From positions 23,371-87,370 of IMG/VR virus record IMGVR_UViG_3300044644_001981: a stretch of 64,000 nucleotides of DNA. The stretch is one strand, 5' to 3'. Source of the DNA: a virus. The notes beneath the pieces were generated by a model. The model saw nothing but the letters and a program-made list of their open reading frames with translations, was not told where the DNA came from and did not search any database. Both the position numbers and the translations under genes were made by a program. The number at the start of each line of letters is the position of its first letter. The first letter of the stretch is position 1. Below are positions 1-8,743 of this stretch, piece by piece.

Positions 1-40
1 AACAAGCTACTCAATCACAAATTAATTAGGAGCTTTACTT

Positions 41-277
41 ATGAAACCCTCAAGAATTGTTTTCGTTTCTGCGCTAACTTTACTTGTCTTTTTTGGAGTC
101 AGAGGGATGACAGTTGAAACCGCTATCAAGACATTATTCGAGAAAAGTGTAGGGACTTTAACCTATTGGTTCGGCGGGTCTATAAATGCCACAAATAATC
201 GTCAACTTCCCCCCGGTCAAGGTGACGATTCCGATTCAACCATTACCCCAATTGAATCACTGGAGGATGTTAAATAA
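41..277 (+). CDS. Small single-pass membrane protein, lysis module
   Basis: A 78-residue protein with one hydrophobic segment at about residues 6-24, followed by a polar tail rich in Asp, Ser and Thr. An AGGAG ribosome site lies 8 bases before the ATG. It is the first of four tightly packed genes, two of which encode peptidoglycan hydrolases, so a holin, spanin or membrane-accessory role is plausible from position only. No family is recognised. A secreted or membrane-anchored protein of another function is equally possible. Confidence 0.6.
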   Translation: MKPSRIVFVSALTLLVFFGVRGMTVETAIKTLFEKSVGTLTYWFGGSINATNNRQLPPGQGDDSDSTITPIESLEDVK

Positions 278-627
278 TGAGAGTTTTATTCTATTTTGGA
301 TCTGTTCTGGGTTGGGTATTTCTGATTTACTTTTGTTGGAATCAGTCAATCCCTTGGTGGTTTAAAAAGGGTGTAGCCGAAACGGTAAAAACCATCCCAG
401 AAATAACTAGGCAGATACCCAAGGAGGACTGGGCAAAACCTAAAGAAGAACCCAAAACCGATGATAAAAAATCTTCCGATTCCACTAAACCCGAAAAGAA
501 AGAGACTGCTAAAAATCTGTTCAGTGGAGAGTTTAAATTAGGTGGCTTGCGATCGCGCTACAACCTTGACGTTCCCCAAAACGATAAATCAGAACAAATA
601 GGCAAGCAAGATATGGGGGGAAAATAA
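277..627 (+). CDS. Membrane-anchored Lys/Glu/Pro-rich protein, lysis module
   Basis: A 116-residue protein. Residues 2-22 form one strongly hydrophobic N-terminal segment, followed by a long charged, disordered-looking region rich in Lys, Glu and Pro. The layout fits a type II membrane anchor with a flexible outer arm, as in some spanin-like proteins, but no signature is present. Its start shares a base with the upstream stop (TAATG), which indicates translational coupling. Function unknown; a lysis role is inferred from the neighbouring peptidase and muramidase. Confidence 0.6.
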   Translation: MRVLFYFGSVLGWVFLIYFCWNQSIPWWFKKGVAETVKTIPEITRQIPKEDWAKPKEEPKTDDKKSSDSTKPEKKETAKNLFSGEFKLGGLRSRYNLDVPQNDKSEQIGKQDMGGK

Positions 628-631
628 GGCA

Positions 632-1234
632 ATGTTGAACCGGAAATTGGAGGAGAGGATAAGGGATTGTGAGGAACAGTTGGATGATGCTTTTTTCTGG
701 ATTTTCATTACTTGTCTGTTGTTGGGCTTTGGGATTCTTAAATTCAACCAATCCTCTCCCCAAGTTTCTAGTCCCCAATCAACAGAATCTAGTCAAACCT
801 CAACAGTCACGTTAGGTAAAGATGCCCCTAAGTTTATTTATCCCCATTCAACACCCTACACAATATCTTCTGGGTTTGGTATGCGCGAGCATCCTGTAAC
901 GGGAGGGCAAAAAATGCACAACGGGATTGATTTTGCAGCGCCAGGGGGTGCAAACATCTTAGCTGTTGCCGATGGTCAGGTGTCTTTTGCGGGTGACATG
1001 GGCGGTTGTGGCAATGCAGTTGAGATCAATCATTCCGGTGGCTACCTGTCCAAATATTGCCACGCCTCGAAAGTTTTAGTCCAAAAAGGTCAATCAGTCA
1101 AAGCCGGTACACCTATTGCATTGGTTGGTACTACGGGAACATCAACCGGAAATCACCTACACTTAGGAATAAAACTCAACGGGAAATATATTGACCCTAA
1201 AAAAGTAATCCCAATAATGGAGCCAAAAAAATGA
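632..1234 (+). CDS. Membrane-anchored M23 (LytM-type) peptidoglycan endopeptidase
   Basis: A 200-residue protein with a transmembrane segment at about residues 20-38, a Ser/Thr-rich linker and a C-terminal peptidase M23 domain. The zinc-site pattern of the family is visible: His96 and Asp100 in HNGIDF, a further His in KYCHAS, and His175/His177 in HLHLG. M23 enzymes cut peptide cross-links in peptidoglycan. It sits directly before a muramidase gene and overlaps it by four bases, so the pair probably acts as a two-enzyme endolysin set. A virion-associated cell-wall peptidase is an alternative. Domain assignment is firm. Confidence 0.9.
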   Translation: MLNRKLEERIRDCEEQLDDAFFWIFITCLLLGFGILKFNQSSPQVSSPQSTESSQTSTVTLGKDAPKFIYPHSTPYTISSGFGMREHPVTGGQKMHNGIDFAAPGGANILAVADGQVSFAGDMGGCGNAVEINHSGGYLSKYCHASKVLVQKGQSVKAGTPIALVGTTGTSTGNHLHLGIKLNGKYIDPKKVIPIMEPKK

Positions 1235-1851
1235 TTTTCAATAACTTAATGATGTTAGGGGTAACGGGGTTTACACTTATCAATTTATTACAATCTCCCG
1301 CCATTCAATCAGTAACGGGTGTTAATCCATCGGGTAATGTTTCCGGTGATATTTCCAAAGCACAAGCCCCTGAAGACATCAAGAAAGCTGTTAGTCAAGC
1401 TGGTATAAATGACGAGGGTTTTGCATGGGCGATCGCGCATATTCTAAAAGTAGAAGGAGGTTGGTCGGATCACCCTGCCGATGGCGGTGGGAAAACCAAG
1501 TATGGTATTATTGAAAGTGTAGCTAAACGGCACGGGTTAAACGTTTCCTCAATAACTTTACCCCAAGCAATAAAGATATATCACACCGACTACTGGATAG
1601 CTTCAGGTGCAGATAAAGCCCAGAAACCGCTTAATTTAGCTATTATGAATAGTTATGTTAATAGTGGTAAAAAGTGGGATATCTCAGGGTCAACACCGCA
1701 GGAACAGGCGTTAAACTATCTCAAGTCTCAAGATAGTTATTACACCTCAATTTATACCAGTAGACCTTCTCAAACCGTGTTTAAGTCGGGTTGGCATCGT
1801 AGAACTAAATACATGACGGATGCCGTTAATGGCGGTAATCCGAGTTGGTAA
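1231..1851 (+). CDS. GH108-type N-acetylmuramidase (endolysin)
   Basis: A 206-residue protein. After a hydrophobic N-terminus (residues 5-22), residues 60-200 match glycoside hydrolase family 108, which cleaves the glycan strands of peptidoglycan. The family EGG motif is present, with catalytic Glu75 in KVEGGW, followed by DHPADGGGKTKYGI. The N-terminal segment could be a signal-anchor-release sequence, allowing export without a classical holin. Its ATGA overlap with the M23 gene indicates co-translation. Strong family match. Confidence 0.88.
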   Translation: MIFNNLMMLGVTGFTLINLLQSPAIQSVTGVNPSGNVSGDISKAQAPEDIKKAVSQAGINDEGFAWAIAHILKVEGGWSDHPADGGGKTKYGIIESVAKRHGLNVSSITLPQAIKIYHTDYWIASGADKAQKPLNLAIMNSYVNSGKKWDISGSTPQEQALNYLKSQDSYYTSIYTSRPSQTVFKSGWHRRTKYMTDAVNGGNPSW

Positions 1852-1875
1852 TTTTGAATTGTATTAGGAGAGAGT

Positions 1876-2142
1876 ATGGTAAAAGCAAAATCACCCTATC
1901 CACAAATAGCAGAATTAGTGGTTAAGGAAGCCAAGAAACGAGGGGGAAATCAACAACTAACAGATATTAACTGGGTAACTAAAACCCTGTTTAAATATCA
2001 GAATGGTGTGACTCCTCTGACTGATACCGACTCCGATTGCGTCAGGATTGGAGAGGAGTTAAGACCCCGTTATGAGTGGCAGATCACCAGAGATCATGTA
2101 GCTTTTGCTAATCAGAATAGTATTAAGAAGGGATGGAAATAA
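1876..2142 (+). CDS. Hypothetical protein in lysis/resolvase operon
   Basis: An 88-residue basic protein with no recognised motif. An AGGAGAG ribosome site lies just before the ATG. Its stop shares a base with the start of the resolvase gene (TAATG), so the two are translationally coupled. It might assist the resolvase or belong to the lysis block; the sequence does not decide. Confidence 0.7.
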   Translation: MVKAKSPYPQIAELVVKEAKKRGGNQQLTDINWVTKTLFKYQNGVTPLTDTDSDCVRIGEELRPRYEWQITRDHVAFANQNSIKKGWK

Positions 2143-2708
2143 TGATCAATACTTTCATCGGAATTGACCCAGGTAAAACCGGAGCGATCGCTATCATCTC
2201 TCCATCGGGAATCAAACTCATTGATTGTCCAGTTATTGAGACTGAAACTAAGGTTAAAAGCAAAAAGCCAAACCTCACGCTAATTGATCAACTTGTGGAC
2301 AAGGGAACAGTCAAGTCCAAGGCCAAACCCAAAACTAAAATCACAACGAAGTCAAACCCTGCATTAATGGCATCGGAGTTAGCACAGTCAATTACCTCAA
2401 ACTCAATAATCGCCATAGAGAGCGTTCATTCAATGCCAGGACAGGGAGTTAGATCAACCTTTGATTTTGGGACGAATTTTGGCATTTGGTTGGGAGTGAT
2501 CGCAGCGTTAAATATTCCTATGGAGTTGGTGACCCCTCAAGAATGGAAAAAGCATTATGGCTTGATAGGGAAAGACAAGGACGCATCAAGGATTATTGCG
2601 GTGCAGTTATTCCCCCAGATGGCTATGGAATTAAAGCTCAAGAAATACAACGGGCGGGCGGAGGCACTTCTCCTTGCTGAATATCTGCGGCGCAAAGCAG
2701 GAGGCTAG
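2142..2708 (+). CDS. RuvC-like Holliday junction resolvase
   Basis: A 188-residue RNase H-fold nuclease of the phage RuvC type. Asp9 in FIGIDPGKTG is the first catalytic acid, Glu93 in AIESVH the second, and the GRAEALLLAEY segment corresponds to the C-terminal motif where relatives usually have Asp. That motif here carries Glu, which may matter for activity. These enzymes resolve branched DNA before packaging or during recombination. The start at TAATG is preferred over an in-frame ATG nine bases upstream because it sits 8 bases after AAGGGA and couples to the previous stop. A Lys-rich insertion lies at about residues 40-70. Confidence 0.85.
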   Translation: MINTFIGIDPGKTGAIAIISPSGIKLIDCPVIETETKVKSKKPNLTLIDQLVDKGTVKSKAKPKTKITTKSNPALMASELAQSITSNSIIAIESVHSMPGQGVRSTFDFGTNFGIWLGVIAALNIPMELVTPQEWKKHYGLIGKDKDASRIIAVQLFPQMAMELKLKKYNGRAEALLLAEYLRRKAGG

Positions 2709-2712
2709 GACA

Positions 2713-2756
2713 AAACAAAACCCCGTCCAAAATACTGATGGACGGGGTTTTGTTTT
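2713..2756. terminator. Bidirectional Rho-independent terminator
   Basis: A long inverted repeat with a stem of about 12 bp (AAAACCCCGTCC paired with GGACGGGGTTTT) and U-tracts on both strands. It closes the lysis/resolvase operon and may also stop the facing gene at 2813-3118. Confidence 0.9.
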
Positions 2757-2812
2757 TATGGATTAACTACCGACTGTGCTAGAACTGAGTACGGAATTGA
2801 TTTATCTTTTCG

Positions 2813-3118
2813 TCAAACTAATTCTAATTCGTGAATTCTTGCCGACAAATCGGCTGTCCATTTTTCCCAGTCGTGGGTTTGACCATATTTGGATCGAAAA
2901 TAATCATGCTCTGACTGAATCAGAGAAATTAGATTATTAGGGAAGCACCCATCAACCCCAAATGCTGACACGGGGAACCCTTCGGGATTGTATTCGGGGC
3001 TGTATTGATAAGTTGTCGCCATCAACGAGATGGCATCCCCAGATACTTTAAACACGGGAGTATTCCAGTTTTCTTTGAATTTTGCTCTCATTAAGTCAAT
3101 TGCTGTGTAACTATCCAT
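2813..3118 (-). CDS. Hypothetical 101-aa protein
   Basis: An acidic, aromatic-rich 101-residue protein with no recognised domain. The ATG follows a GGAGAC-type ribosome site. It runs opposite to the lysis operon and is separated from it by a bidirectional terminator, so it is a separate transcription unit, perhaps shared with the gene at 3185-3400. Function unknown. Confidence 0.6.
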   Translation of the reverse strand: MDSYTAIDLMRAKFKENWNTPVFKVSGDAISLMATTYQYSPEYNPEGFPVSAFGVDGCFPNNLISLIQSEHDYFRSKYGQTHDWEKWTADLSARIHELELV

Positions 3119-3184
3119 GATTTTGTCTCCGAGTGTTTAACTGTTACCTGTTACTAATATCCCATAGGTCTTAAAGAATGAATG

Positions 3185-3400
3185 TCAAGCCTTTTCCAGA
3201 AATTTTTTATAGATTTCCTGAAACTCGGACGGTGACAGCATCCCACGCCCTAACCTCTCTATGAGTTCGGCACGGGATAACCCAAAGGACGCTGACAGGA
3301 CTTTAAGACCGTCCCACGCGACATCGGTGATATTTATGCCCTTAGAAGTTTTGATTGTGGCGTAGTCGCGGGGTTTCCCTCTGCCTCTTTTTGTGTCCAT
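3185..3400 (-). CDS. Small basic DNA-binding-like protein
   Basis: A 71-residue protein with a basic N-terminus (RGRGKPRD) and a predicted helix-turn-helix-like C-terminal half (SRAELIERLGRGMLSPSEF), resembling small phage repressors. An in-frame ATG exists at 3424, but a TATAAT on this strand at 3429-3434 would place the transcript start on top of it, so the ATG at 3400 is preferred. It is divergent from the zinc-finger gene at 3477 and may regulate the shared intergenic region. The DNA-binding role is inference. Confidence 0.6.
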   Translation of the reverse strand: MDTKRGRGKPRDYATIKTSKGINITDVAWDGLKVLSASFGLSRAELIERLGRGMLSPSEFQEIYKKFLEKA

Positions 3401-3476
3401 AATTATTTTAATTTGGGTTGGCATATTTATTATAACCTGTGCTATGATTATATTATATCACGGGAGAATTAAAATC

Positions 3477-3758
3477 ATGAGTAGAGAATCAAGAGTAATC
3501 TATTATATTCGGTGCGATGTTTGCGGGGAAACAGACGAAGACGGAAATACCTCGTTCGATTACGATTCCGATTGGAATAAAAATCACGGGTTTAATGTTT
3601 GTGACCAGTGTTCAGAAGATGGGGAAAACGGAGAAATCTGGGATTACCGCAGCATCGAGGAGGTTATAACGGATGAGATTCCAGACAGAGAAAACTCCAC
3701 AAACGCTTTCATGAAGGCAGACGCAGAAGGCGAGATTAAATTTGTTAAATGGCTATAG
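3477..3758 (+). CDS. Small CxxC zinc-finger-like acidic protein
   Basis: A 93-residue acidic protein with two cysteine pairs, RCDVCGE near residue 12 and VCDQCSE near residue 40, which could bind one zinc ion. The start is chosen at the ATG after CGGGAGAATT. A longer open frame extends upstream but would overlap the promoter of the divergent gene. Function unknown; a small regulator or anti-host protein is possible. Confidence 0.65.
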   Translation: MSRESRVIYYIRCDVCGETDEDGNTSFDYDSDWNKNHGFNVCDQCSEDGENGEIWDYRSIEEVITDEIPDRENSTNAFMKADAEGEIKFVKWL

Positions 3759-3811
3759 GTTGACTATTTTCTAGTTTTGCTCTAATATATTATATATGCA
3801 CTAGGTAATAT

Positions 3812-3970
3812 ATGGCAAGACAAAAAAAGCTACAGTTGAGTCTATCGGAAACGGAGCATAATCGGCTAAAGTCCTATGCCCAAAGCCAGGAAAAGACTAT
3901 GGCGGAAGTGATGCGCGATTGCATTCGGGGTTTTTCAACAGCAACAACACAACAGGAGAAGCATGAATAA
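3812..3970 (+). CDS. Short ribbon-helix-helix-type regulator
   Basis: A 52-residue protein. Its first part (KKLQLSLSETEHNRLKSYA) and the following helix (TMAEVMRDCIRGF) match the beta-strand, helix, helix layout of CopG/Arc DNA-binding proteins, which repress their own or nearby promoters as dimers. Its stop overlaps the ATG of the next gene by several bases, so the two are co-translated. The length fits the family. Confidence 0.65.
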   Translation: MARQKKLQLSLSETEHNRLKSYAQSQEKTMAEVMRDCIRGFSTATTQQEKHE

Positions 3971-4367
3971 AACAACAACCGAAATCCCCAGATGGGACTT
4001 ATCAGAAGACTTCAAGGAATTAAAAGAATTTATGGAGCTTCAGGCAACAGAAGATCAGGAGGATCACTATAAAAAACTTTTCTGTAATTTTGCTTGCGTT
4101 GAGATTTGTGAAATTTACGATAGCCGGATGGAAATGCTTTGGGATAAAGGAAAGATGCTCAATTCAGATATTGGGACTTTCGTAGTTGACGATGAAAGCG
4201 GTCTTGGATCGGGAGAATACTATTGCAGTATTAAAGAATTAAACGAGGGGCTCGACCTCATCTTTAACTCTCAAACAGATGTGAGTAAGAAAATTTTGGC
4301 TGATCTCAAAGAATGGAAAAGAGACCTAGTGGCGTGGCGTTGTGGAATTGAAGCCACCAAACAGTAA
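3963..4367 (+). CDS. Hypothetical acidic protein downstream of RHH regulator
   Basis: A 134-residue acidic protein with no recognised domain. It starts within the last codons of the ribbon-helix-helix gene. Such a pair can be a regulator with its partner, but no toxin signature is visible here. AGGAGA precedes the ATG. Confidence 0.65.
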   Translation: MNKTTTEIPRWDLSEDFKELKEFMELQATEDQEDHYKKLFCNFACVEICEIYDSRMEMLWDKGKMLNSDIGTFVVDDESGLGSGEYYCSIKELNEGLDLIFNSQTDVSKKILADLKEWKRDLVAWRCGIEATKQ

Positions 4368-4386
4368 ACAAGTAGAAAGGAGAATC

Positions 4387-4812
4387 ATGGGTGAAGCAAA
4401 GCGACGGAAACAGTTAAATCCTGAAGGGTTTAGGAAAGTCTCAGCAACTATCGACGGCAAAAAGTTATTAGTTGACCATTTGAAAATTGAAAGTTATTTT
4501 ACCGACCCCGATCTAATTGATTGGGTTGAAAACTTGCTGCCAGACACTTGTAAGAAAAAATTAAGGATTAGAGTACCGAATACATTGACAGGGCTTGGAT
4601 CTGCCATAGTAAAAGGGAAAGATCCCAAGAAACTTTATGCAGGGTGGGAACCCAAAATATCAAGGGTTCCATACATGGGATTCCGGCTCTCAAGTGGAAG
4701 ATTATGGGTCAATCCTAGTTACCCAGGACTACCCCCTGATTGTAATATTTTGGAATCATGGGTTGATCTCGAAAACCATGTCCCGATCTGGCACAAGTCC
4801 ATCTGGGATTAG
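4387..4812 (+). CDS. Hypothetical protein (MGEAKRRK N-terminus)
   Basis: A 141-residue protein. The start is set at the ATG after AAAGGAG, giving an MGEAKRRK N-terminus that is common in small cyanobacterial and phage proteins of unknown role. The rest is mixed alpha/beta with many Pro and Trp residues and no catalytic motif I recognise. It ends about 360 bases before the replication gene. Confidence 0.65.
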   Translation: MGEAKRRKQLNPEGFRKVSATIDGKKLLVDHLKIESYFTDPDLIDWVENLLPDTCKKKLRIRVPNTLTGLGSAIVKGKDPKKLYAGWEPKISRVPYMGFRLSSGRLWVNPSYPGLPPDCNILESWVDLENHVPIWHKSIWD

Positions 4813-4929
4813 GTTACAAAATTTTATAAGCAAATCCGTCCGATTGTGCTTATAATAGAAAAACGGTCGGGGTGAAAACTTTCTTCTGTTTTTGCCTCGT
4901 CGTGTCCCACCAGTTATAGGAAGATTGAC

Positions 4930-5058
4930 ATGAAAATTCCCAAAGAAAAACCCCGTCCTGAGAAGACGGGGGATTCAAAAACACCAAGAGAACGAGTCAA
5001 ACGAGTCAAAATCTTTTTTAGCAGTATTGAGAACAACAGCCAATTCATTAAAGTATAA
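4930..5058 (+). CDS. Possible leader peptide upstream of replication gene
   Basis: A 42-residue basic open frame after AGGAAG, lying between a TATAAT at 4850-4855 and the replication gene. It reads straight through the hairpin at 4951-4971, so translation would melt that hairpin. This is the arrangement expected of an attenuating leader peptide, but coding is not proven. Confidence 0.3.
   Translation: MKIPKEKPRPEKTGDSKTPRERVKRVKIFFSSIENNSQFIKV
4951..4971 (+). terminator. Hairpin in replication-gene leader
   Basis: CCCCGTC and GACGGGG pair around a 7-base loop, followed by an A-rich rather than U-rich tract. The 361 bases from 4813 to 5173 hold this hairpin, a -10 like TATAAT at 4850 and the short reading frame at 4930. 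It may control replication-protein expression. The hairpin also resembles those at ends of IS200/IS605-type elements. Confidence 0.4.
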
Positions 5059-5173
5059 CAAAGATATCTTGAAAAAACAAGAGTCTTTGCAAAATATTTT
5101 ATGAATTGGCGATCGCACGGTCAACTAACTCCTTTTCAAACTTAAACCCCACGATACTAGAGGGATCAACACT

Positions 5174-8100
5174 ATGATTATTCAAAGACATCGAGACGAG
5201 TTCCTGGCTTCAGCTATTCATCCCCGTATCATCGACTTAAATTTTGAGTCGCTCAAGGGGCAGGATGCTCTTGAAGTCTTGTTGTACGAGGCGATGGAAG
5301 TAGTAGCAAAAAAATCCCCCCACTCGCTTCAGTATGTAACTGCCCCTCTCAAGAGATTGCTTGACCGCTACAAGCACGTAGAGGAAGGGGGATGGAGTTT
5401 TAGGGGCGTTGATCCACTCAATGATTCCAATTATATGAAATGGGGATGCTTTAAGCCGGATAGACCTCGACCATGCCCTATCAACCATTTCAAGTTAATA
5501 AAATATGAGCATCCAGAAAAAGGAACTAGACAGGCATTTTTTGTGGTTCCTTCTTGGGAGATCGGAGTAAAAATCGCTATCAAAGCAGGGGAGCAATTTT
5601 TAGAAAGCTACAAGTCCCGATGCCCGCAGGGGGATTTTGATTGGAGCGAGGGCGATCGCCACTTTTGGGAGTGGGCAATTGAGATCAACTTACCAATCAC
5701 GATCACCGAGGGGGCTAAGAAAGCAGCGTGTTTGATGTCGGCGGGATACGCTTGCATCGGACTGCCAGGAATTAATGGGGGAGTGCGAACCAGCCGATTG
5801 GACAACGGATTCAAAGAACAATGCGCTCCTTACCTTATCCCTGAGATGGAGATTTTCAGGACGGCAGGGCGACGGGTGAATATTGCTTTTGACTATGAAA
5901 CAAAGATCAAGAGCTTTCAGGATGTCCAACGCGAAACTAACAAATTAGGAGAACTCTTCCAAAAGGACAAACGGGATGTCCGGGTTATTTCTTTGCCAGG
6001 GCCAGAGAAGGGTGTTGATGATTTTATCGTGGCGCATGGGGAAAAAGAATTTGATCTCCTATATGATCGGGCTCCAGATTATAGGTTCCATCAATTCAAC
6101 AGAGGTTGGCAGCTAACCAAGACTCCGACATTGACCCTAAACGTTCGATATTTGGGAGATTTACCCACTCCTACTACTGGGCCTGTTTTTATCCAGTCAG
6201 GCATGGGGACAGGGAAAACTAAACGGCTAGAACCTATTGCGCGGGAGGCTATTGCTAGTGGGCGGCGGGTTTTGGTGATTACCCACAGGGTTGAACTTGG
6301 GCGGGCAATCTGCAATGCGGTGGGTGTGCCTTGGGTTGAGGAGTGCAAGGGAAGCGTTGAAGGGAAAAACCTGGGGTATGGGTTGTGTGTAGATAGTTTA
6401 CACCCACTGAGCCAAGCCAATTTTAACCCAGAGGATTGGGAGGGTGCGGTGGTGATCATAGATGAAGTTGAGCAAGTCCTTTGGCATTTGTTCAATAGTT
6501 CAACCTGTGCCGAAAAACGGACAGCAATCCTTTCAAGTCTGGAAACGTTACTGAAAAGCGTTCTAACAACGGGAGGATTGTTAATTGCCCAAGATGCCGA
6601 CCTTTCAAATTACTCAATTGACTACCTTACGGAATTGTCGGGGATTGAAAATCTGGAACCCTACATTGTCGTCAATAAATACAAAGGAAACGGGCGCAAG
6701 GTTCATTTCTATAGCCATAAAGTCGAAGCACTCTACAAAGAGATAGACAAGCAAATTCGTGAAGGCAAGCGAATGATAATCGTGGAGGATAGCCAAAAAG
6801 TTAAAGGCAAATTCTCGGCAATCAATATGGAATCACACATCCGTAAGAATCATCCCCACGTCCGTGTTATTCGGATTGACTCGGAGACTGTATCAAATCC
6901 AAATCACCCGGCTTTTTGCTGTGCAAAAAACATTGACACGGTGATTGAATCGGGTCAATATGACGTTGTGATTGCTTCCCCCACAATCGGGACAGGTGTA
7001 TCTATTGACCTCAAAGGCTATTTTCACAGCGTGTTTGGGCTTTTCAAGGGAGCGATCGCCACAAACGATGTCCTCCAGATGATGTCGCGGCTTCGGGACT
7101 TGGCGGCTGAATGGCATTTATGGTGCGCTCAGTACGGGTGCAGCAAGGTTGGGAATGGGTCATCTGGCGCGCACGTCCTCCTTGAATCTCAAGATCGGGT
7201 GACTCGCAAGCATATCGAAATCTTAGAGAAATACGACAGGGCAGGATTTGATATCGACACCCAAACCGACACTCGGCACACAAGTGCATGGGCTAAGTAT
7301 GCGGCACGAATCAACGCAGGGCAGTGGAAATACCGAGAAACGGTTCTTTACCTATTGAAACAGGAAGGGCATGATGTTTCCAATTCGGATGATTCTCAAA
7401 TGCGATTTGACGAGGATAGATTAGCTTCTGAAGAAGCGATCGCCCGACAAATGGGGGATTTAGAGAAAGCCGACGATATTCAATACGAACGGGGACGGAT
7501 TGAAGTCATCACGGACGAGCTTGACAGTAAGATTCAGGTAATCAAAGCCGAGGCGGAGGAGATTCGCACCCAGAATCGGGTGGCGAACGCCGAGGTAATC
7601 ACGAACGCGGAGGATATTTCGTTCTCTAAATACGAGAAGCTGCAAGACAAGAAAGCCAAAACCCCAGAAGAACTGGCGGAGCAGCAAAAATACTACCTGA
7701 AGGACACATATAAAATAGATGTCACGCCAGAGCTTGTCTTAAAGGACGAGGACGGTTGGCTAAAACAGCTACGATTGCACTATTTCTATATGAATCCTGA
7801 GCAAGTTCATGATCGGGATGCCAATCACATCAAAAATGCGGTACAAAACGGGGATGGGCAAGTCCACCTGCCGGACATCAAACTTTATAGTGCCTGTGTT
7901 GAAATTCTCAAGTTGATGGAACTGGATCGATTCCTGAACGGAGAGGAATTTACTAATGAATCCGAATTGATCCAAAAACTAGGCAAAATCTTCAAGGAAC
8001 AGGGGCGAGAGATTCGGGAATATTTTAAGGTAGGGCCGACAGGCTTGACCCCGATTGCTCAGATCAACCGATTTTTCAAAGATACTATTGGACTAAGAAT

Positions 8101-8743
8101 GTCTGGGCGGCAAATCCGTGACGAGGAAGGGAATAGAACAAGAGCTTATTCCTTCAAAGGCTTTGAGGATGGACGTTCTGTGGTTTTTGAAGCCTGGGAT
8201 AAAAATGTAGCCCAATATACCAATAACGAGATAATGGCTGTCACACCAAAACATAATAGAAGATTAATAAAAAACACTGACACCACTAATAAAATTCAGT
8301 GTGATCAAATTCAGTGTGATCATGGAGAAGAAGGAACACCCTTTCCAGTAGATATAAAGCGGGGGGAAGAAGCCCAGCGAGTAGCGATTTCATTGACCAA
8401 GCCAGAAGAAGCTCAAAACACTCCCAAAGATTGGCAAAATCAGGGGAGTGCGGTGGGTTCCGGTACTTTGGTAGAGGCGGTGTCGAATAGTTGGAAGGGT
8501 GTTGTGCGGCTGGTTAAGTCGGTCTTCCCTGAATGTTGGGTAGCTAAGTATGAAGTCAGCTTCCTAAAACGAAACCTCTTGCTAGAAACAGCAGGGAAGG
8601 CATTTACAATCGACTCACCCGCCGCACAATGGGTTCATAACGCATTAGACCCCGATGGTGGTGCATGGGCTTTCCAGGGCTACATAGAGGGCAGTACGCA
8701 GATGTACACAATCCCTCTGGGATGCCTGGATTTCAATCCATAA
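5174..8743 (+). CDS. CyRepA1-type replication protein (TOPRIM primase + helicase)
   Basis: A 1189-residue protein with the layout of the cyanobacterial plasmid replication family CyRepA1 (DUF3854). Residues 170-250 form a TOPRIM-like primase domain with Glu179 in TEGAKKA and the FDYETK acidic motif. Residues 343-349 (GMGTGKT) are Walker A and Asp430 in DEVEQ is Walker B of a superfamily 2-like helicase. The region near residues 600-650 holds the second helicase lobe. Residues 1040-1050 carry a short IQCDQ repeat made by tandem 15-bp DNA repeats that reappear at 31.4 kb. The last four codons and the stop lie inside the first CRISPR repeat. It probably initiates replication of this element and suggests plasmid-like maintenance. 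Confidence 0.85.
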   Translation: MIIQRHRDEFLASAIHPRIIDLNFESLKGQDALEVLLYEAMEVVAKKSPHSLQYVTAPLKRLLDRYKHVEEGGWSFRGVDPLNDSNYMKWGCFKPDRPRPCPINHFKLIKYEHPEKGTRQAFFVVPSWEIGVKIAIKAGEQFLESYKSRCPQGDFDWSEGDRHFWEWAIEINLPITITEGAKKAACLMSAGYACIGLPGINGGVRTSRLDNGFKEQCAPYLIPEMEIFRTAGRRVNIAFDYETKIKSFQDVQRETNKLGELFQKDKRDVRVISLPGPEKGVDDFIVAHGEKEFDLLYDRAPDYRFHQFNRGWQLTKTPTLTLNVRYLGDLPTPTTGPVFIQSGMGTGKTKRLEPIAREAIASGRRVLVITHRVELGRAICNAVGVPWVEECKGSVEGKNLGYGLCVDSLHPLSQANFNPEDWEGAVVIIDEVEQVLWHLFNSSTCAEKRTAILSSLETLLKSVLTTGGLLIAQDADLSNYSIDYLTELSGIENLEPYIVVNKYKGNGRKVHFYSHKVEALYKEIDKQIREGKRMIIVEDSQKVKGKFSAINMESHIRKNHPHVRVIRIDSETVSNPNHPAFCCAKNIDTVIESGQYDVVIASPTIGTGVSIDLKGYFHSVFGLFKGAIATNDVLQMMSRLRDLAAEWHLWCAQYGCSKVGNGSSGAHVLLESQDRVTRKHIEILEKYDRAGFDIDTQTDTRHTSAWAKYAARINAGQWKYRETVLYLLKQEGHDVSNSDDSQMRFDEDRLASEEAIARQMGDLEKADDIQYERGRIEVITDELDSKIQVIKAEAEEIRTQNRVANAEVITNAEDISFSKYEKLQDKKAKTPEELAEQQKYYLKDTYKIDVTPELVLKDEDGWLKQLRLHYFYMNPEQVHDRDANHIKNAVQNGDGQVHLPDIKLYSACVEILKLMELDRFLNGEEFTNESELIQKLGKIFKEQGREIREYFKVGPTGLTPIAQINRFFKDTIGLRMSGRQIRDEEGNRTRAYSFKGFEDGRSVVFEAWDKNVAQYTNNEIMAVTPKHNRRLIKNTDTTNKIQCDQIQCDHGEEGTPFPVDIKRGEEAQRVAISLTKPEEAQNTPKDWQNQGSAVGSGTLVEAVSNSWKGVVRLVKSVFPECWVAKYEVSFLKRNLLLETAGKAFTIDSPAAQWVHNALDPDGGAWAFQGYIEGSTQMYTIPLGCLDFNP
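8293..8322 (+). repeat. Two tandem 15-bp iteron-like repeats inside the rep gene
   Basis: Two copies of AATTCAGTGTGATCA side by side. The same core in reverse orientation (CACACTGAAT) is found at least five times between 31391 and 31744. In plasmids, repeats of this kind bind the initiator protein. Confidence 0.6.

Noticed and set aside
533-778. Minus-strand frame opposite the lysis genes
   Set aside because: Entirely antisense to two well-spaced coding genes; no ribosome site.
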